The translations under genes and the position numbers were made by a program. The notes below the pieces were generated by a model. That model saw only the letters and a program-made list of their open reading frames with translations, was not told the DNA's origin and did no database searches. Positions 18,712 to 27,408 of a stretch of 64,000 bases of DNA are shown here, one piece after another. How positions within the stretch are numbered: the stretch's first letter is position 1; each line of letters begins with the position of its first letter. The DNA comes from Herbaspirillum sp. SJZ106 (lineage in GTDB: Bacteria > Pseudomonadota > Gammaproteobacteria > Burkholderiales > Burkholderiaceae_D): assembly GCF_006715495.1 (NCBI RefSeq), contig NZ_VFNI01000002.1, positions 930,001-994,000 on the forward strand, in the 5' to 3' direction.

Positions 18712-18730
18712 ATTCATAAAATCAATGAAT
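18712..18730. promoter_or_regulatory. LysR-type palindrome in the divergent hmgA-operon promoter
   Basis: ATTCAT-N7-ATGAAT at 18712-18730, 24 bp upstream of the LysR start and about 170 bp upstream of the transporter start. It lies in an AT-rich part of the 213-bp divergent region, as expected for a LysR recognition site serving both directions. No clear -35/-10 pair was assigned. Confidence 0.6.
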
Positions 18731-18901
18731 TACATTCCGGCATTTATATCGTAAAAGAAAGTCGATTGCACTACAGTGTCAGCGCAATGGCAATAAGAAC
18801 AATCAACGATGCCCTGCCGCCGCGCCCGGCAATCGCGACAGCCGTGCGCAGGCCGGCCACGAGACGGACTAAAAAATATCAAGAGACAGAGGAGCAAGAC
18901 C

Positions 18902-20230
18902 ATGAGTGTTCAGCCGGGCGCAGCCGCGCCCACGATCAATGTCGAGCAGGTGGTGGAGCAGGGACGCTTCGGCGCCTTCCAGTTCGGTTTGCTGCTGTTG
19001 TGCGGCCTGTGCCTGATCATGGATGGCTTCGACGTCCAGGCCATGGGCTATGTGGCGCCGGCCATCATCGGCGACTGGGGCGTGAGCCGCGCCAGCCTGG
19101 GGCCGGTATTCGGCGCCGGCCTGTTCGGCATGCTGCTGGGTTCGCTGGCGCTGACGCCGGTGGGCGACCGTTACGGCCGCCGCCCGGTGCTGATCGCCTC
19201 CACCCTGTTCTTCGCCCTGTGCATGCTGGCCACGCCGCTGGTCACCAGCATCGACCAGTTGCTGGCGCTGCGCTTCATCACCGGCTTCGGCCTGGGCAGC
19301 ATCATGCCCAATGCGATGGCGCTGGTGGGCGAGTTCAGCCCTTCTTCCTCGCGCGTGACGCGCATGATGCTGGTGTCTTGCGGCTTTACCGTGGGCGCCG
19401 CCGCCGGCGGGTTTGTCAGCGCCGCGCTGATCCCAGCCTACGGCTGGCACGCGGTGTTCTGGGTGGGCGGCGCGGTGCCGCTGCTGCTGGGCATCGCCAT
19501 GCTGTTCTGGCTGCCGGAGTCGATCCAGTTCCTGGTGTTGCGCCGCCGCCCGAGGGAAAAGGCGGTACGCTGGCTGAAGAAGCTCGATCCCTCCATCGCG
19601 CTCGACGGCGATACCCGCATCGTCGTGAAAGAGACCAAGGCCGAGGGCATGCCGGTGGCCGAACTGTTCCGCGAAGGCCGCGCCGGCATCACGCTGCTGC
19701 TGTGGCTGATCAGCTTCATGAACCTGATCAACCTGTATTTCCTGTCCAACTGGCTGCCCACGCTGATCCACGACGCCGGCTATTCGACCGGCATGGCGGT
19801 GCTGATCGGCACTTCGCTGCAGGTGGGCGGCGTGGTCGGCACGCTGACCCTGGGTTGGTTCATCAACCGTTACGGCTTCACCAGGGTGCTGGGCAGCTGC
19901 TTCGTGGTGGCCTGCGTGGCCATCGCGCTGATCGGCAAGGTGGCGGCGGTGCCGGCCTTCCTGTTCATCGCCGTGGTGGTGGCGGGCTTTTGCGTCGTCG
20001 GCGGGCAACCGGCCGTCAACGCGCTGGCCGGCACCTATTACCCGACCACGTTGCGCTCGACCGGCATCGGCTGGGCGCTGGGCATCGGCCGCATCGGTTC
20101 GGTGGTGGGGCCGGTCATCGGCGGCCAGATGATCGCCATGCAGTGGAGCAACGCCTCGCTGTTCGTCGCGGCCGCCGTGCCGGCGCTGGTATCGGCGTTG
20201 ACGGTGGCGCGCCTGCACCGCATGCGCTAA
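18902..20230 (+). CDS. MFS aromatic acid:H+ symporter (AAHS family)
   Basis: Twelve-helix inner-membrane transporter, 442 aa. [20 protein letters not shown] near the start is the conserved AAHS helix-1 motif (DGFD), and [11 protein letters not shown] the loop 2-3 MFS motif; [14 protein letters not shown] and [20 protein letters not shown] also match PcaK/BenK-type carriers. AAHS members import aromatic acids with protons. The start at 18902 has GAGGAGC upstream; an earlier in-frame ATG at 18809 only adds a basic segment and was rejected. hmgA follows after 22 bp, so the substrate is probably an aromatic acid feeding homogentisate, such as 4-hydroxyphenylpyruvate or homogentisate; not proven. 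Confidence 0.88.
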   Translation: MSVQPGAAAPTINVEQVVEQGRFGAFQFGLLLLCGLCLIMDGFDVQAMGYVAPAIIGDWGVSRASLGPVFGAGLFGMLLGSLALTPVGDRYGRRPVLIASTLFFALCMLATPLVTSIDQLLALRFITGFGLGSIMPNAMALVGEFSPSSSRVTRMMLVSCGFTVGAAAGGFVSAALIPAYGWHAVFWVGGAVPLLLGIAMLFWLPESIQFLVLRRRPREKAVRWLKKLDPSIALDGDTRIVVKETKAEGMPVAELFREGRAGITLLLWLISFMNLINLYFLSNWLPTLIHDAGYSTGMAVLIGTSLQVGGVVGTLTLGWFINRYGFTRVLGSCFVVACVAIALIGKVAAVPAFLFIAVVVAGFCVVGGQPAVNALAGTYYPTTLRSTGIGWALGIGRIGSVVGPVIGGQMIAMQWSNASLFVAAAVPALVSALTVARLHRMR

Positions 20231-20252
20231 AAAGGTGACAAGGAGAAATCGC

Positions 20253-21590
20253 ATGAACAGCATTGCACAATCGCCTCCGGCGCAGGCTGCCGCCGTTGCC
20301 CGGGGCTACCAGTCCGGCTTTTGCAACGAGTTCGCCACCGAGGCCTTGCCGGGCGCCTTGCCGGCGCACCGGAACTCGCCGCAGCGGGTCGCCTACGGCC
20401 TGTATGCCGAGCAGATCTCCGGCACCGCCTTCACCGCGCCGCGCGGCCACAACCGCCGCTCGTGGCTGTACCGCATCCGTCCGGCTGCGGTGCACGAGGC
20501 CTTCGTGCCGATCGACGGCGGCAAGTTGCTGAGCCATTTCGACGGCGTGCCGACGCCGCCCAACCAGTTGCGCTGGGACCCGCAACCGATGCCCGCGGCG
20601 CCGACCGATTTCATCGACGGCCTCGTGACCATGGCCGGCAACGGTTCGCCCGAGGCGCAGAGCGGCTGCGCCATCCACATCTATGCCGCCAACCAGTCGA
20701 TGAGCGGGCGCTTCTTCTACTCGGCCGACGGCGAGTTGCTGATCGTGCCGCAGGCGGGGCGCCTGCAATTGCTCACGGAAATGGGCGTGCTCGACCTCGA
20801 GCCGCAGGAGATCGCCGTGATCCCGCGCGGCGTGCGCTTCCAGGTGCGGCTGCCCGATGGCCAGGCGCGTGGATATGTGTGCGAGAACTTCGGCGCATTG
20901 CTGCGCCTGCCCGACCTCGGCCCGCTGGGTTCCAACGGCCTGGCCAACCCGCGCGACTTCCTCACGCCGCAGGCCTGGTACGAAGACCGCGAAGGCGACT
21001 TCCGGCTGGTCGCCAAGTTCGGCGGCAAGCTGTGGCAGGCGAAGCTCGGCCATTCGCCGCTGGACGTGGTGGCCTGGCACGGCAACTACGCGCCGTACAA
21101 ATACGACCTGCGCCATTTCAATACCATCGGCTCGATCAGCTACGACCACCCCGATCCGTCGATTTTCCTGGTGCTGCAGTCGCAGAGCGATACCCCGGGC
21201 GTGGACACGCTCGATTTCGTGATCTTCCCGCCGCGCTGGCTGGCGGCCGAGGATACCTTCCGCCCGCCCTGGTTCCATCGCAACGTGGCCAGCGAGTTCA
21301 TGGGACTGGTGACCGGCGAGTACGATGCCAAGGCCGGCGGTTTCGTCCCCGGCGGCGCCAGCCTGCATAATTGCATGAGCGGCCACGGCCCCGACGCGGC
21401 CACGTTCGAGAAGGCCAGCCGCGCCGACACCAGCAAGCCCAACAAGGTCGACAGCACCATGGCCTTCATGTTCGAGACGCGCAACATCATCCGTCCCACC
21501 CGCCATGCGCTGGAATCGCCCACGCTGCAGCGCGATTACCAGAACTGCTGGCTGGGCATCCAGAAGAACTTCAACCCGGAGCAAGCATGA
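20253..21590 (+). CDS. hmgA: homogentisate 1,2-dioxygenase
   Basis: Fe(II) ring-cleaving dioxygenase that opens homogentisate to maleylacetoacetate in tyrosine and phenylalanine breakdown. The 445-aa length matches the family. [20 protein letters not shown] at the N-terminus, [17 protein letters not shown] (His and Glu iron ligands) and [12 protein letters not shown] (third ligand region) are diagnostic. The start at 20253 has AAGGAG nine bases upstream; the ATG at 20235 was rejected because it lies too close to the transporter stop and adds no conserved residues. The stop overlaps the fahA ATG (ATGA). Confidence 0.97.
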   Translation: MNSIAQSPPAQAAAVARGYQSGFCNEFATEALPGALPAHRNSPQRVAYGLYAEQISGTAFTAPRGHNRRSWLYRIRPAAVHEAFVPIDGGKLLSHFDGVPTPPNQLRWDPQPMPAAPTDFIDGLVTMAGNGSPEAQSGCAIHIYAANQSMSGRFFYSADGELLIVPQAGRLQLLTEMGVLDLEPQEIAVIPRGVRFQVRLPDGQARGYVCENFGALLRLPDLGPLGSNGLANPRDFLTPQAWYEDREGDFRLVAKFGGKLWQAKLGHSPLDVVAWHGNYAPYKYDLRHFNTIGSISYDHPDPSIFLVLQSQSDTPGVDTLDFVIFPPRWLAAEDTFRPPWFHRNVASEFMGLVTGEYDAKAGGFVPGGASLHNCMSGHGPDAATFEKASRADTSKPNKVDSTMAFMFETRNIIRPTRHALESPTLQRDYQNCWLGIQKNFNPEQA

Positions 21591-22933
21591 ACCAGCCAAG
21601 CGTACGACTGAACGAAACCCACGATACCGCACTGCGCAGCTGGGTGGAAAGCGCCAATGCCGACGGTTGCCCGTTCCCGATCCAGAACCTGCCGTATGGC
21701 GTGTTCCGCCGCGCCGGCAGCGATGAAGCCTTCCACGCCGGCGTGGCCATCGGCGACCAGATTCTCGACTTGCAGGCCGCGCATGCGGCCGGCGCCTTTT
21801 CCGGCTTCGACGAGCTGGCGCGCAAGGCGGCGCATGCGGCAGCTGAAGGTTCCACGCTCAATGCCCTGATGGCGCTTGATGCGGCGGCCTGGTCCGAACT
21901 GCGGCTGGCGCTGTCGCATGTGCTGCGCGCCGGTTCGGCGCACCAGAGCGAGCTGGCCGCCTGCCTGGCACCGCAGGCGCAGGCCGAGTACGCCTTGCCG
22001 GCCGCCATCGGCGACTACACCGACTTCTATACCTCGATCCACCACGCCACCGCGGTGGGCAAGCTGTTCCGCCCCGACAATCCGCTGCTGCCCAACTACA
22101 AATGGGTGCCGATCGGTTATCACGGCCGGGCGTCTTCCATCGGCGTCTCCGGCCAGCAGTTCCGTCGTCCGCTCGGGCAGACCCGGGCGCCGGATTCCGA
22201 GGCGCCATCCTTCGGCCCCTGCAAGCGGCTGGATTACGAACTGGAAGTAGGGATCTTCATCGGCGGCGGCAACGCGCTGGGCGAGCCGGTGACGATGGAT
22301 GCGGCCGAGGACAAGGTATTCGGCCTGTGCCTGTTGAACGACTGGTCGGCGCGCGACGTGCAGGCCTGGGAATACCAGCCGCTGGGGCCGTTCCTGTCCA
22401 AGAGTTTCGCCTCCACCATTTCGCCCTGGATCGTCACGCTGGAAGCGCTGGCGCCTTACCGCTGCGCCTGGACGCGCGCGGCGGGCGATCCGCAGCCGCT
22501 GCCCTATCTGGACTCGGCCGCCTTGCGCCAGGGCGGGGCCTTCGACCTGCAGCTGGAAGTGCTGATCCAGACCCGCGCCATGCGCGAAGCGGGGCAGCCG
22601 CCGCAGCGGCTGTCGCTGTCGAACTTCCGCGACTCGTACTGGAGCGTGTCGCAACTGGTGGCGCACCATACCGCCAACGGCTGCAACCTGCGTCCCGGCG
22701 ATTTGCTGGGCTCGGGCACCCAATCCGGCCCGCTGCCGGAACAGGCGGGGTCGTTGCTGGAGCTGACCGGCGGCGGCAAGCAGGCGATCGCGTTGCCCGG
22801 CGGCGAAAAGCGTATCTTCATCGAGGATGGCGATACCATCGTCATGCGCGCATGGGCGCTACGCGACGGCCTGCCGCGCATCGGTTTCGGCGAAGTGGCC
22901 GGCACCGTGCTGCCGGCGCGCAGCCTGGCCTGA
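21587..22933 (+). CDS. fahA: fumarylacetoacetase
   Basis: Hydrolyses fumarylacetoacetate to fumarate and acetoacetate, the last step of homogentisate breakdown. 448 aa. The N-terminal SH3-like domain includes [15 protein letters not shown]. The C-terminal catalytic domain has [67 protein letters not shown] and [10 protein letters not shown], covering the metal and His positions of the FAH family. The first base of its ATG lies within the hmgA stop overlap, so translation is coupled. The frame is open further upstream but only inside hmgA. Confidence 0.97.
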   Translation: MNQPSVRLNETHDTALRSWVESANADGCPFPIQNLPYGVFRRAGSDEAFHAGVAIGDQILDLQAAHAAGAFSGFDELARKAAHAAAEGSTLNALMALDAAAWSELRLALSHVLRAGSAHQSELAACLAPQAQAEYALPAAIGDYTDFYTSIHHATAVGKLFRPDNPLLPNYKWVPIGYHGRASSIGVSGQQFRRPLGQTRAPDSEAPSFGPCKRLDYELEVGIFIGGGNALGEPVTMDAAEDKVFGLCLLNDWSARDVQAWEYQPLGPFLSKSFASTISPWIVTLEALAPYRCAWTRAAGDPQPLPYLDSAALRQGGAFDLQLEVLIQTRAMREAGQPPQRLSLSNFRDSYWSVSQLVAHHTANGCNLRPGDLLGSGTQSGPLPEQAGSLLELTGGGKQAIALPGGEKRIFIEDGDTIVMRAWALRDGLPRIGFGEVAGTVLPARSLA

Positions 22934-22967
22934 GTTCGATACAGGATTTCCCTAAGGAGGAACGAGG

Positions 22968-23615
22968 ATGACAACCCTTTACGGCTATTTCCGCAGTTCG
23001 GCTTCTTACCGTGTGCGCATCGCCCTGAACCTGAAAGGGCAGGCCTACGACACGGTGCCGGTGCACCTGCTCAACCGCGGCGGCGAGCAGTTCCTGCCGG
23101 CCTTTGCGCAGCTGAATCCGCATGCGCTGGTGCCGGTGCTGGAGCACGACGGCCACCATATGACGCAATCGCTGGCGGTGCTGGAATATCTGGAAGAACG
23201 CTTCCCGATGCCATCGTTGCTGCCGGGCGATGCGGCGCAGCGCGCGCATATCCGCGAACTGTCGCTGGCCATCGCCTGCGAGATCCATCCGCTCAACAAC
23301 CTGCGCGTGCTGCGCTATCTCAAGCACGAGCTGCGCGTGGATGACGACCAGAAGAACGAATGGATCCGGCATTGGATCAAGCTCGGCTTTGACGCGCTGG
23401 AAAAGCAACTGGCGGCGGACAACACGCGCGGCCATTTCTGCGTGGGCGACATGCCCACCATGGCCGATTGCTGCCTGGTGCCCCAGATCTTCAATGCGCG
23501 CCGCTTCGAGGTCGACATGCAGCCTTACCCGGCGCTGTGCGCCATCGAGGACGCCTGTAACGCCTTGCCGGCGTTCCAGCAGGCGCATCCTTCGCACCAG
23601 CCGGACGCGGCCTGA
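22968..23615 (+). CDS. maiA: maleylacetoacetate isomerase (zeta-class GST)
   Basis: Glutathione-dependent isomerase turning maleylacetoacetate into fumarylacetoacetate. 215 aa with an N-terminal thioredoxin-like GST domain starting MTTLYGYFRSSASYRVRIAL and a helical C-terminal domain. The zeta-class motif SSxxxRVRIAL is present; the Cys often found in SSCS is Ala here, a substitution known in bacterial homologues and not needed for glutathione activation by the first Ser. QSLAVLEYLEERFP fits the glutathione-binding loop. AAGGAGG precedes the ATG. It completes the transporter-hmgA-fahA-maiA operon, so the lower homogentisate pathway is encoded in one block. Confidence 0.95.
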   Translation: MTTLYGYFRSSASYRVRIALNLKGQAYDTVPVHLLNRGGEQFLPAFAQLNPHALVPVLEHDGHHMTQSLAVLEYLEERFPMPSLLPGDAAQRAHIRELSLAIACEIHPLNNLRVLRYLKHELRVDDDQKNEWIRHWIKLGFDALEKQLAADNTRGHFCVGDMPTMADCCLVPQIFNARRFEVDMQPYPALCAIEDACNALPAFQQAHPSHQPDAA

Positions 23616-23642
23616 CGGCATTCCGGACGGCATCCGGACGGT

Positions 23643-24095
23643 TTATTGCGGCCGGCGCGGCGCCAGCAGGTTGCCGGTCATCACCAGCACCGCCTGGTCG
23701 TGCTGGTTGTAGGTGGTCACGCGATGGTAGAGGAAGCCTTGTAACGGCTTGGACTGCGAAAACTTGATGCCCAGCACCTCCGCTTCCAGCCGCAGCACGT
23801 CGCCCGGCCGGGTCGGGCGCGGCCAGCGGAATTCCTCGAAACCGGCGCCGATCAGCCCGCCGTGGATGGGCAGCGTATCGACCAGCATGCGCATGGTCAG
23901 CCCGGCGGTATGCCAGCCGCTGGCGGCCAGGCCGCCGAAGAAGGACTGTTGCGCGGCGGCCTCGTCCAGGTGGAACGGCTGGGGGTCGAACTGCCCGGCG
24001 AATTGCTTGATGGCATCGGCCGTCACGGCCACGCCGCCCGGATGGCGGAAAACCTGCCCCACCTCAAAGTCTTCAAGGTACATCGGTTCTTTCAC
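23643..24095 (-). CDS. MaoC-like dehydratase, hot-dog fold
   Basis: 150-aa single hot-dog protein of the MaoC/R-specific enoyl-CoA hydratase family. The hydratase-2 motif is recognisable in FAGQFDPQPFHLDEAAAQQS, with the catalytic Asp and His kept, followed by GLAASGWHTAGLTMRM. Family members hydrate enoyl-CoA thioesters; the substrate here is unknown. It ends convergent with maiA (27 bp apart) and is divergent from an HxlR regulator, 92 bp away, which probably controls it. Not obviously part of the homogentisate pathway. Confidence 0.82.
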   Translation of the reverse strand: MKEPMYLEDFEVGQVFRHPGGVAVTADAIKQFAGQFDPQPFHLDEAAAQQSFFGGLAASGWHTAGLTMRMLVDTLPIHGGLIGAGFEEFRWPRPTRPGDVLRLEAEVLGIKFSQSKPLQGFLYHRVTTYNQHDQAVLVMTGNLLAPRRPQ

Positions 24096-24130
24096 GGTAT
24101 CTCCCGTTTGGATTGAGATATACTTCCATC

Positions 24131-24146
24131 ATCATTGCAAAATGAT
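24131..24146. promoter_or_regulatory. palindrome in the MaoC/HxlR divergent promoter
   Basis: Perfect ATCATT-GCAA-AATGAT palindrome at 24131-24146 in the 92-bp divergent region. HxlR proteins bind as dimers to such sites next to their own genes. The position, 35 bp from the MaoC start and 41 bp from the HxlR start, suits control of both promoters. Confidence 0.55.
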
Positions 24147-24187
24147 AGTAACTGATGATAGCGGAAAAACGCCGCCAAGGAGCCGAT

Positions 24188-24847
24188 ATGGAACGCAAGA
24201 GTTTTGGCAACATGCAATGCCCGGTGGCGCGCACGCTCGAGCGCGTGGGCGAATGGTGGAGCATCCTGATCCTGCGCGACGCGCTGCAGGGGCTGACCCG
24301 CTTCGACCAGTTCCAGAAAAGCCTGGACATCGCGCCCAACATGCTCACGCGCCGGCTGCATACCCTGGTCGATGCCGGCATGCTGGAGCGCCGCCAGTAC
24401 AACGACCGTCCGCCGCGCTTCGAATACGTGCTGACCGACCTCGGCCGCGATTTCCGCAGCATCATCATTGCGCTCAATGCCTGGGGCAACAAGCACTTCG
24501 CGCCGGAAGGCCCGAGCGTGATGCTGGTCGACACCAAGACCGGCAAGCAGGTCGACCTGGCGCTGGTGGACCGCAACAGCGGCCGTGAAATCAATGCGCG
24601 CGACTACGCCATCGTGCCCGGCCCGCAGGCCGACAGCATCATGCGCGAACGCCTGGAATCGGTGGCGCGCCGGCGCGAGGCCGCCAACGAGGCGTTGCTG
24701 CAGGAACAGGCGGCCGACGACGGGCCGAAGGGCAAGGCCAGCAAAGCCAAGAAAGCGGCCGGGCCCAAAGGCACGGACGCCAAGTCCGCCAAGGACAAGC
24801 CGCCCGCCAAGGCAGGCAAGCTCACCAAGCTCACCAAGCGCGCCTGA
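24188..24847 (+). CDS. HxlR-family transcription regulator with lysine-rich tail
   Basis: 219-aa DNA-binding regulator. The HxlR winged helix covers about residues 8-110 (CPVARTLERVGEWWSILILR, LTRFDQFQKSLDIAPNMLTR, LVDAGMLERRQYNDRPPRFE, YVLTDLGRDF). The start at 24188 (MERKSFGNMQ) has AAGGAG upstream; the earlier ATG at 24155 has none. After the family domain come about 45 residues very rich in Lys, Ala and Pro (KGKASKAKKAAGPKG and similar), low-complexity and probably disordered, which may add nonspecific DNA affinity. HxlR proteins often sense aldehydes or quinones through Cys; the conserved Cys near residue 10 (MQCPVART) is present. Confidence 0.87.
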   Translation: MERKSFGNMQCPVARTLERVGEWWSILILRDALQGLTRFDQFQKSLDIAPNMLTRRLHTLVDAGMLERRQYNDRPPRFEYVLTDLGRDFRSIIIALNAWGNKHFAPEGPSVMLVDTKTGKQVDLALVDRNSGREINARDYAIVPGPQADSIMRERLESVARRREAANEALLQEQAADDGPKGKASKAKKAAGPKGTDAKSAKDKPPAKAGKLTKLTKRA

Positions 24848-24986
24848 GGCGCCTGGCCGGCTTGCCGCCGGTCATGTTTTTGCACATTGTCTTTAGCGCA
24901 CCGAACCGCCAACCCGGTTTTCTTCCGCCTGCCCATCGCACGGCGGCAGCAGCGCATGGGCGGGTAAAACGATCCCAACAGAAGCC

Positions 24987-25039
24987 TTGACAGTTCCTTG
25001 CCTGGAAAATATGATGCATACACATCGATGTATATGCAT
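24987..25039 (+). promoter_or_regulatory. marR promoter and 26-bp operator
   Basis: Near-consensus sigma-70 promoter: TTGACA at 24987-24992, a 17-bp spacer, and TATGAT at 25010-25015. Starting inside the -10 box, 25014-25039 is a 26-bp palindrome with ACATCGATGT at its centre and ATGCAT at both ends, symmetric at 24 of 26 positions. A MarR dimer bound here would block the promoter, so autorepression of the regulator-transporter operon is likely. Confidence 0.82.
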
Positions 25040-25089
25040 ATAAATGATCAGGCGCCCATCGCAGGATCATCCAGCCCCAAGGATCGTCC

Positions 25090-25527
25090 ATGAGCAACGA
25101 CATCTGCACCTGTTCCCCGCTGCGCCGCCTGACGCGGAAGATCACGGTCATCTACGACCATCATCTGCAGCCCAACGGACTCACCATTACCCAGTATTCG
25201 CTGATCAGCCGTATCGGCCGCAGCGGGCCGGTCGCCAATATCGGGCTGGCGACCGACATGGGCATGGATCGCAGCACCCTGAGCCGGGCGCTCAAGCCTT
25301 TGATTGCCGCGGGCTGGATCGAGACGGTCGACCTGCCGGCAGAGGAACACCTGGACAAGCGTTCCTTCGCCTTGCAACTGACGGCCGCCGGCCGCAAGAA
25401 ACTCGATGAAGCGCGCCCCAACTGGCGCCGCGCCCAGGATGAGATCGACAGTCAGCTCGGCCCCAGGCTGGCGGGCGAGCTCACCGAGATGATCAACGAC
25501 GCCTACGGCAAGCTGCAGGACATCTAG
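25090..25527 (+). CDS. MarR-family transcription regulator
   Basis: 145-aa winged-helix repressor. LRRLTRKITVIYDHHLQPNG at the N-terminus gives the dimer helix, LTITQYSLISRIGRSGPVAN and GMDRSTLSRALKPLIAAGWI the recognition helices, and ALQLTAAGRKKLDEARPNWR the wing and following helix. It has an early CTC pair of Cys (NDICTCSPLRR) that could be redox-sensitive, as in some MarR proteins. It is followed after 75 bp by an MFS transporter and preceded by a strong promoter overlapped by a palindrome. Probably represses its own operon until a carboxylate or aromatic ligand binds; ligand unknown. Confidence 0.9.
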   Translation: MSNDICTCSPLRRLTRKITVIYDHHLQPNGLTITQYSLISRIGRSGPVANIGLATDMGMDRSTLSRALKPLIAAGWIETVDLPAEEHLDKRSFALQLTAAGRKKLDEARPNWRRAQDEIDSQLGPRLAGELTEMINDAYGKLQDI

Positions 25528-25602
25528 CCGCCAGCGTTGGCCGGCCGACACACCGATACAAGACCAAGACAGATTCCGCCAAACCTCCTTCAGAAATACA
25601 AC

Positions 25603-26895
25603 ATGAACAAGCTTACCCAATCGCTCGCCAACGCCGTCACGCCGCGCTTCCATTACGCCTGGGTCGTAGTCGGCGTGATCTTCCTCGTGCTGCTGTGCTC
25701 GGCCGGCATCCGCGCCACGCCCTCGGTCATGATCCTGCCGCTGGAGCAGGAGTTCGGCTGGAACCGTTCCACCATCTCGGTGGTGATCTCGGTCAACATC
25801 GCGCTGTACGGCCTGATCGGCCCGTTCTCGGCGGCCGCCATGCAGCGCTTCGGCATCCGCCGCGTGGTGCTGGGCGCGCTGATGCTGCTGGCCAGCGGCA
25901 CGGCGCTGTCGACCCTGATGCATATGCCATGGCACATGCTGCTGTCCTGGGGCCTGCTGGTGGGCGCCGGCACCGGCGTGGCCGCCAACACGCTGGGCGC
26001 CACCATCGTCAGCCGCTGGTTCGAAGCGCGGCGCGGTTTCGCCATGGGTTTGCTGACGGCCAGCGCGGCCACCGGGCAGATGGTGTTCCTGCCGCTGATG
26101 GCGTCCATGGTGGGCGCTTACGGCTGGCGTTCGGTGGCGTTCCTGGTGTCGGCCGTGGCGCTCCTGGCGATCCCGCTGGTGTGGCTGCTGCTGCCGGAAA
26201 GCCCGGCCGCCATCGGCCAGAAGATGGTCGGCCAGACCGCCGACATCGATGAGGCCGCCGCCAGCAAGAAGAACCCGCTGGCGATCGCCTTCGGCGCGTT
26301 GCGCAGCTCGGTGCGCATGCCCGATTTCTGGCTGCTGTTCTTCAGCTTCTTCGTCTGCGGCCTGTCGACCAACGGTTATATCGGCACCCAGTTCATCGCC
26401 ATGTGCAACGACTACGGCATCAACGAAGTCGGCGGCGCATCCATCCTGGCCGCGATGGGGATGCTGGACCTGGTGGGCACCACGCTCTCGGGCTGGCTGT
26501 CGGACCGCTACAACCCGCGCGTGCTGCTGTTCTGGTACTACGGCCTGCGCGGCGTGGCGCTGATTTTCCTACCTTACGCCTTCGGCCTGCAGTACTACGG
26601 CCTGGCCATCTTCGCCATCTTCTACGGCCTGGACTGGATCGCCACCGTGCCGCCCACCGTGCGCCTGGCCAACGACGTCTTCGGTCGCCTGGCTGCCCCC
26701 GTGGTGTTCGGCTGGATCGTCGCCGGCCACCAGCTGGGAGCGGCCACCGCCACCACGCTGGCCGGCTACATGCGCGCCACGCTGGGCAACTACACGTTGT
26801 CGTCGATCCTGATGGGCACGGCTTGCCTGGTGGGCGCGGTGATGGTGTTGCGCATCAAGGGCCACAAGGCGACGCCGCTGCCGGCTGCCGCATGA
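25603..26895 (+). CDS. MFS transporter, monocarboxylate/OFA-like
   Basis: 430-aa twelve-helix major facilitator. FHYAWVVVGVIFLVLLCSAG and GWNRSTISVVISVNIALYGL match the oxalate/formate antiporter and monocarboxylate porter branch (R-x-x-I/V after the first helix, then a large first outer loop). The central loop has KKNPLAIAFGALRSS. MNKLTQSLAN at 25603 was chosen as start; the ORF is open to 25537 but the additional residues are non-hydrophobic and lack a ribosome site; none is strong at 25603 either. Cotranscribed with the MarR gene and probably under its control. Likely takes up a small organic acid. A hairpin that belongs to a repeat element ends the transcript. Confidence 0.82.
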   Translation: MNKLTQSLANAVTPRFHYAWVVVGVIFLVLLCSAGIRATPSVMILPLEQEFGWNRSTISVVISVNIALYGLIGPFSAAAMQRFGIRRVVLGALMLLASGTALSTLMHMPWHMLLSWGLLVGAGTGVAANTLGATIVSRWFEARRGFAMGLLTASAATGQMVFLPLMASMVGAYGWRSVAFLVSAVALLAIPLVWLLLPESPAAIGQKMVGQTADIDEAAASKKNPLAIAFGALRSSVRMPDFWLLFFSFFVCGLSTNGYIGTQFIAMCNDYGINEVGGASILAAMGMLDLVGTTLSGWLSDRYNPRVLLFWYYGLRGVALIFLPYAFGLQYYGLAIFAIFYGLDWIATVPPTVRLANDVFGRLAAPVVFGWIVAGHQLGAATATTLAGYMRATLGNYTLSSILMGTACLVGAVMVLRIKGHKATPLPAAA

Positions 26896-26948
26896 TGGCC
26901 GTATGACCGGCGATCTTGCCGATGAAGAGAAAAATCGGTGCATGCCGG

Positions 26949-27161
26949 TAATGCCGTTCAGTGAAGCGCTGAACGGCATTTTTGTTTGTAAAGAGCACTG
27001 ACTCCGTTCGCCCTGAGTAGCTGCACAGCAGCGTATCGAAGGGCAGGCAAGAGCGGTAAGACTGACGCGCTGGCTTCGATACGGCCCTGGCGGGCCTACT
27101 CAGCCCGAACGGGCTTCTGTGATGGGGGCTCAGAATTAGCCTTAATTGAACGGTATTAGGC
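26949..27161. repeat. MITE-like element, copy 1
   Basis: Non-coding repeat of about 213 bp without a reading frame of note. The ends are imperfect inverted repeats: TAATGCCGTTCAGTGAAG at the left and TAATACCGTTCAATTAAG read inward from the right. The inside holds two REP-like palindromes in opposite orientation (CCGTTCGCCCTGAGTAGC... and ...CCTACTCAGCCCGAACGG). GCATGCCGG flanks the element on both sides (26940-26948 and 27162-27170), a possible 9-bp target duplication. A second copy lies inverted at 33076-33282. The left end also forms the T-tailed hairpin that terminates the MFS gene. Confidence 0.7.
26950..26984 (+). terminator. terminator of the marR-MFS operon
   Basis: Twelve-bp perfect stem (26950-26961 and 26969-26980, AATGCCGTTCAG) with a 7-base loop and a T-run of five. 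It is 54 bp after the MFS stop and is formed by the outer end of the repeat element described at 26949-27161. Confidence 0.82.
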
Positions 27162-27209
27162 GCATGCCGGTTTTTTCATTGCGCTGGAGATGTTGTGACG
27201 AAGGAGGAT

Positions 27210-27340
27210 TCAATCCCGCTTCGGCGCGAAATCCGGATTGGCCAGGCGCTCGCCACGATGGCTTGCTGCATGTGCGCGATGGTGAAGTTGGGGATGCAGA
27301 TCGGGCGCGCCAGGCCCTGCTGCTGCTTCGGCCTGCGCTT
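27210..27340 (-). pseudogene. remnant of an aldo/keto reductase (dkgB-like)
   Basis: Decayed minus-strand gene fragment. One frame (27251-27340) reads GLARPICIPNFTIAHMQQAI, which matches the 2,5-diketo-D-gluconate reductase B segment around GISNFTIPLMEKAI in E. coli DkgB. A second frame, after a deletion near 27250, reads ERLANPDFAPKRD followed by a stop at 27210-27212, matching the very C-terminus of DkgB (RLVSPEGLAPEWD). The N-terminal third and the middle-to-end part are missing. It lies between the repeat copy and the LacI gene promoter. Function lost; useful as a trace of a former ketogluconate/aldehyde reductase here. Confidence 0.72.
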
Positions 27341-27372
27341 GCATCTAGTCGGCCATTGCGGACTTGTCCTTT

Positions 27373-27386
27373 TGGTAACGCTACCA
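27373..27386. promoter_or_regulatory. LacI-type operator upstream of the LacI-family gene
   Basis: TGGTAACGCTACCA at 27373-27386, ending 22 bp before the start codon of the LacI-family regulator. It fits the pattern TGGTAnCGnTACCA, and the same pattern occurs twice in front of gudD (29930-29943 and 29960-29973). Suggests autorepression. Confidence 0.78.
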
Positions 27387-27408
27387 GTGGCGATGCTAGA
27401 ATGCGCGC

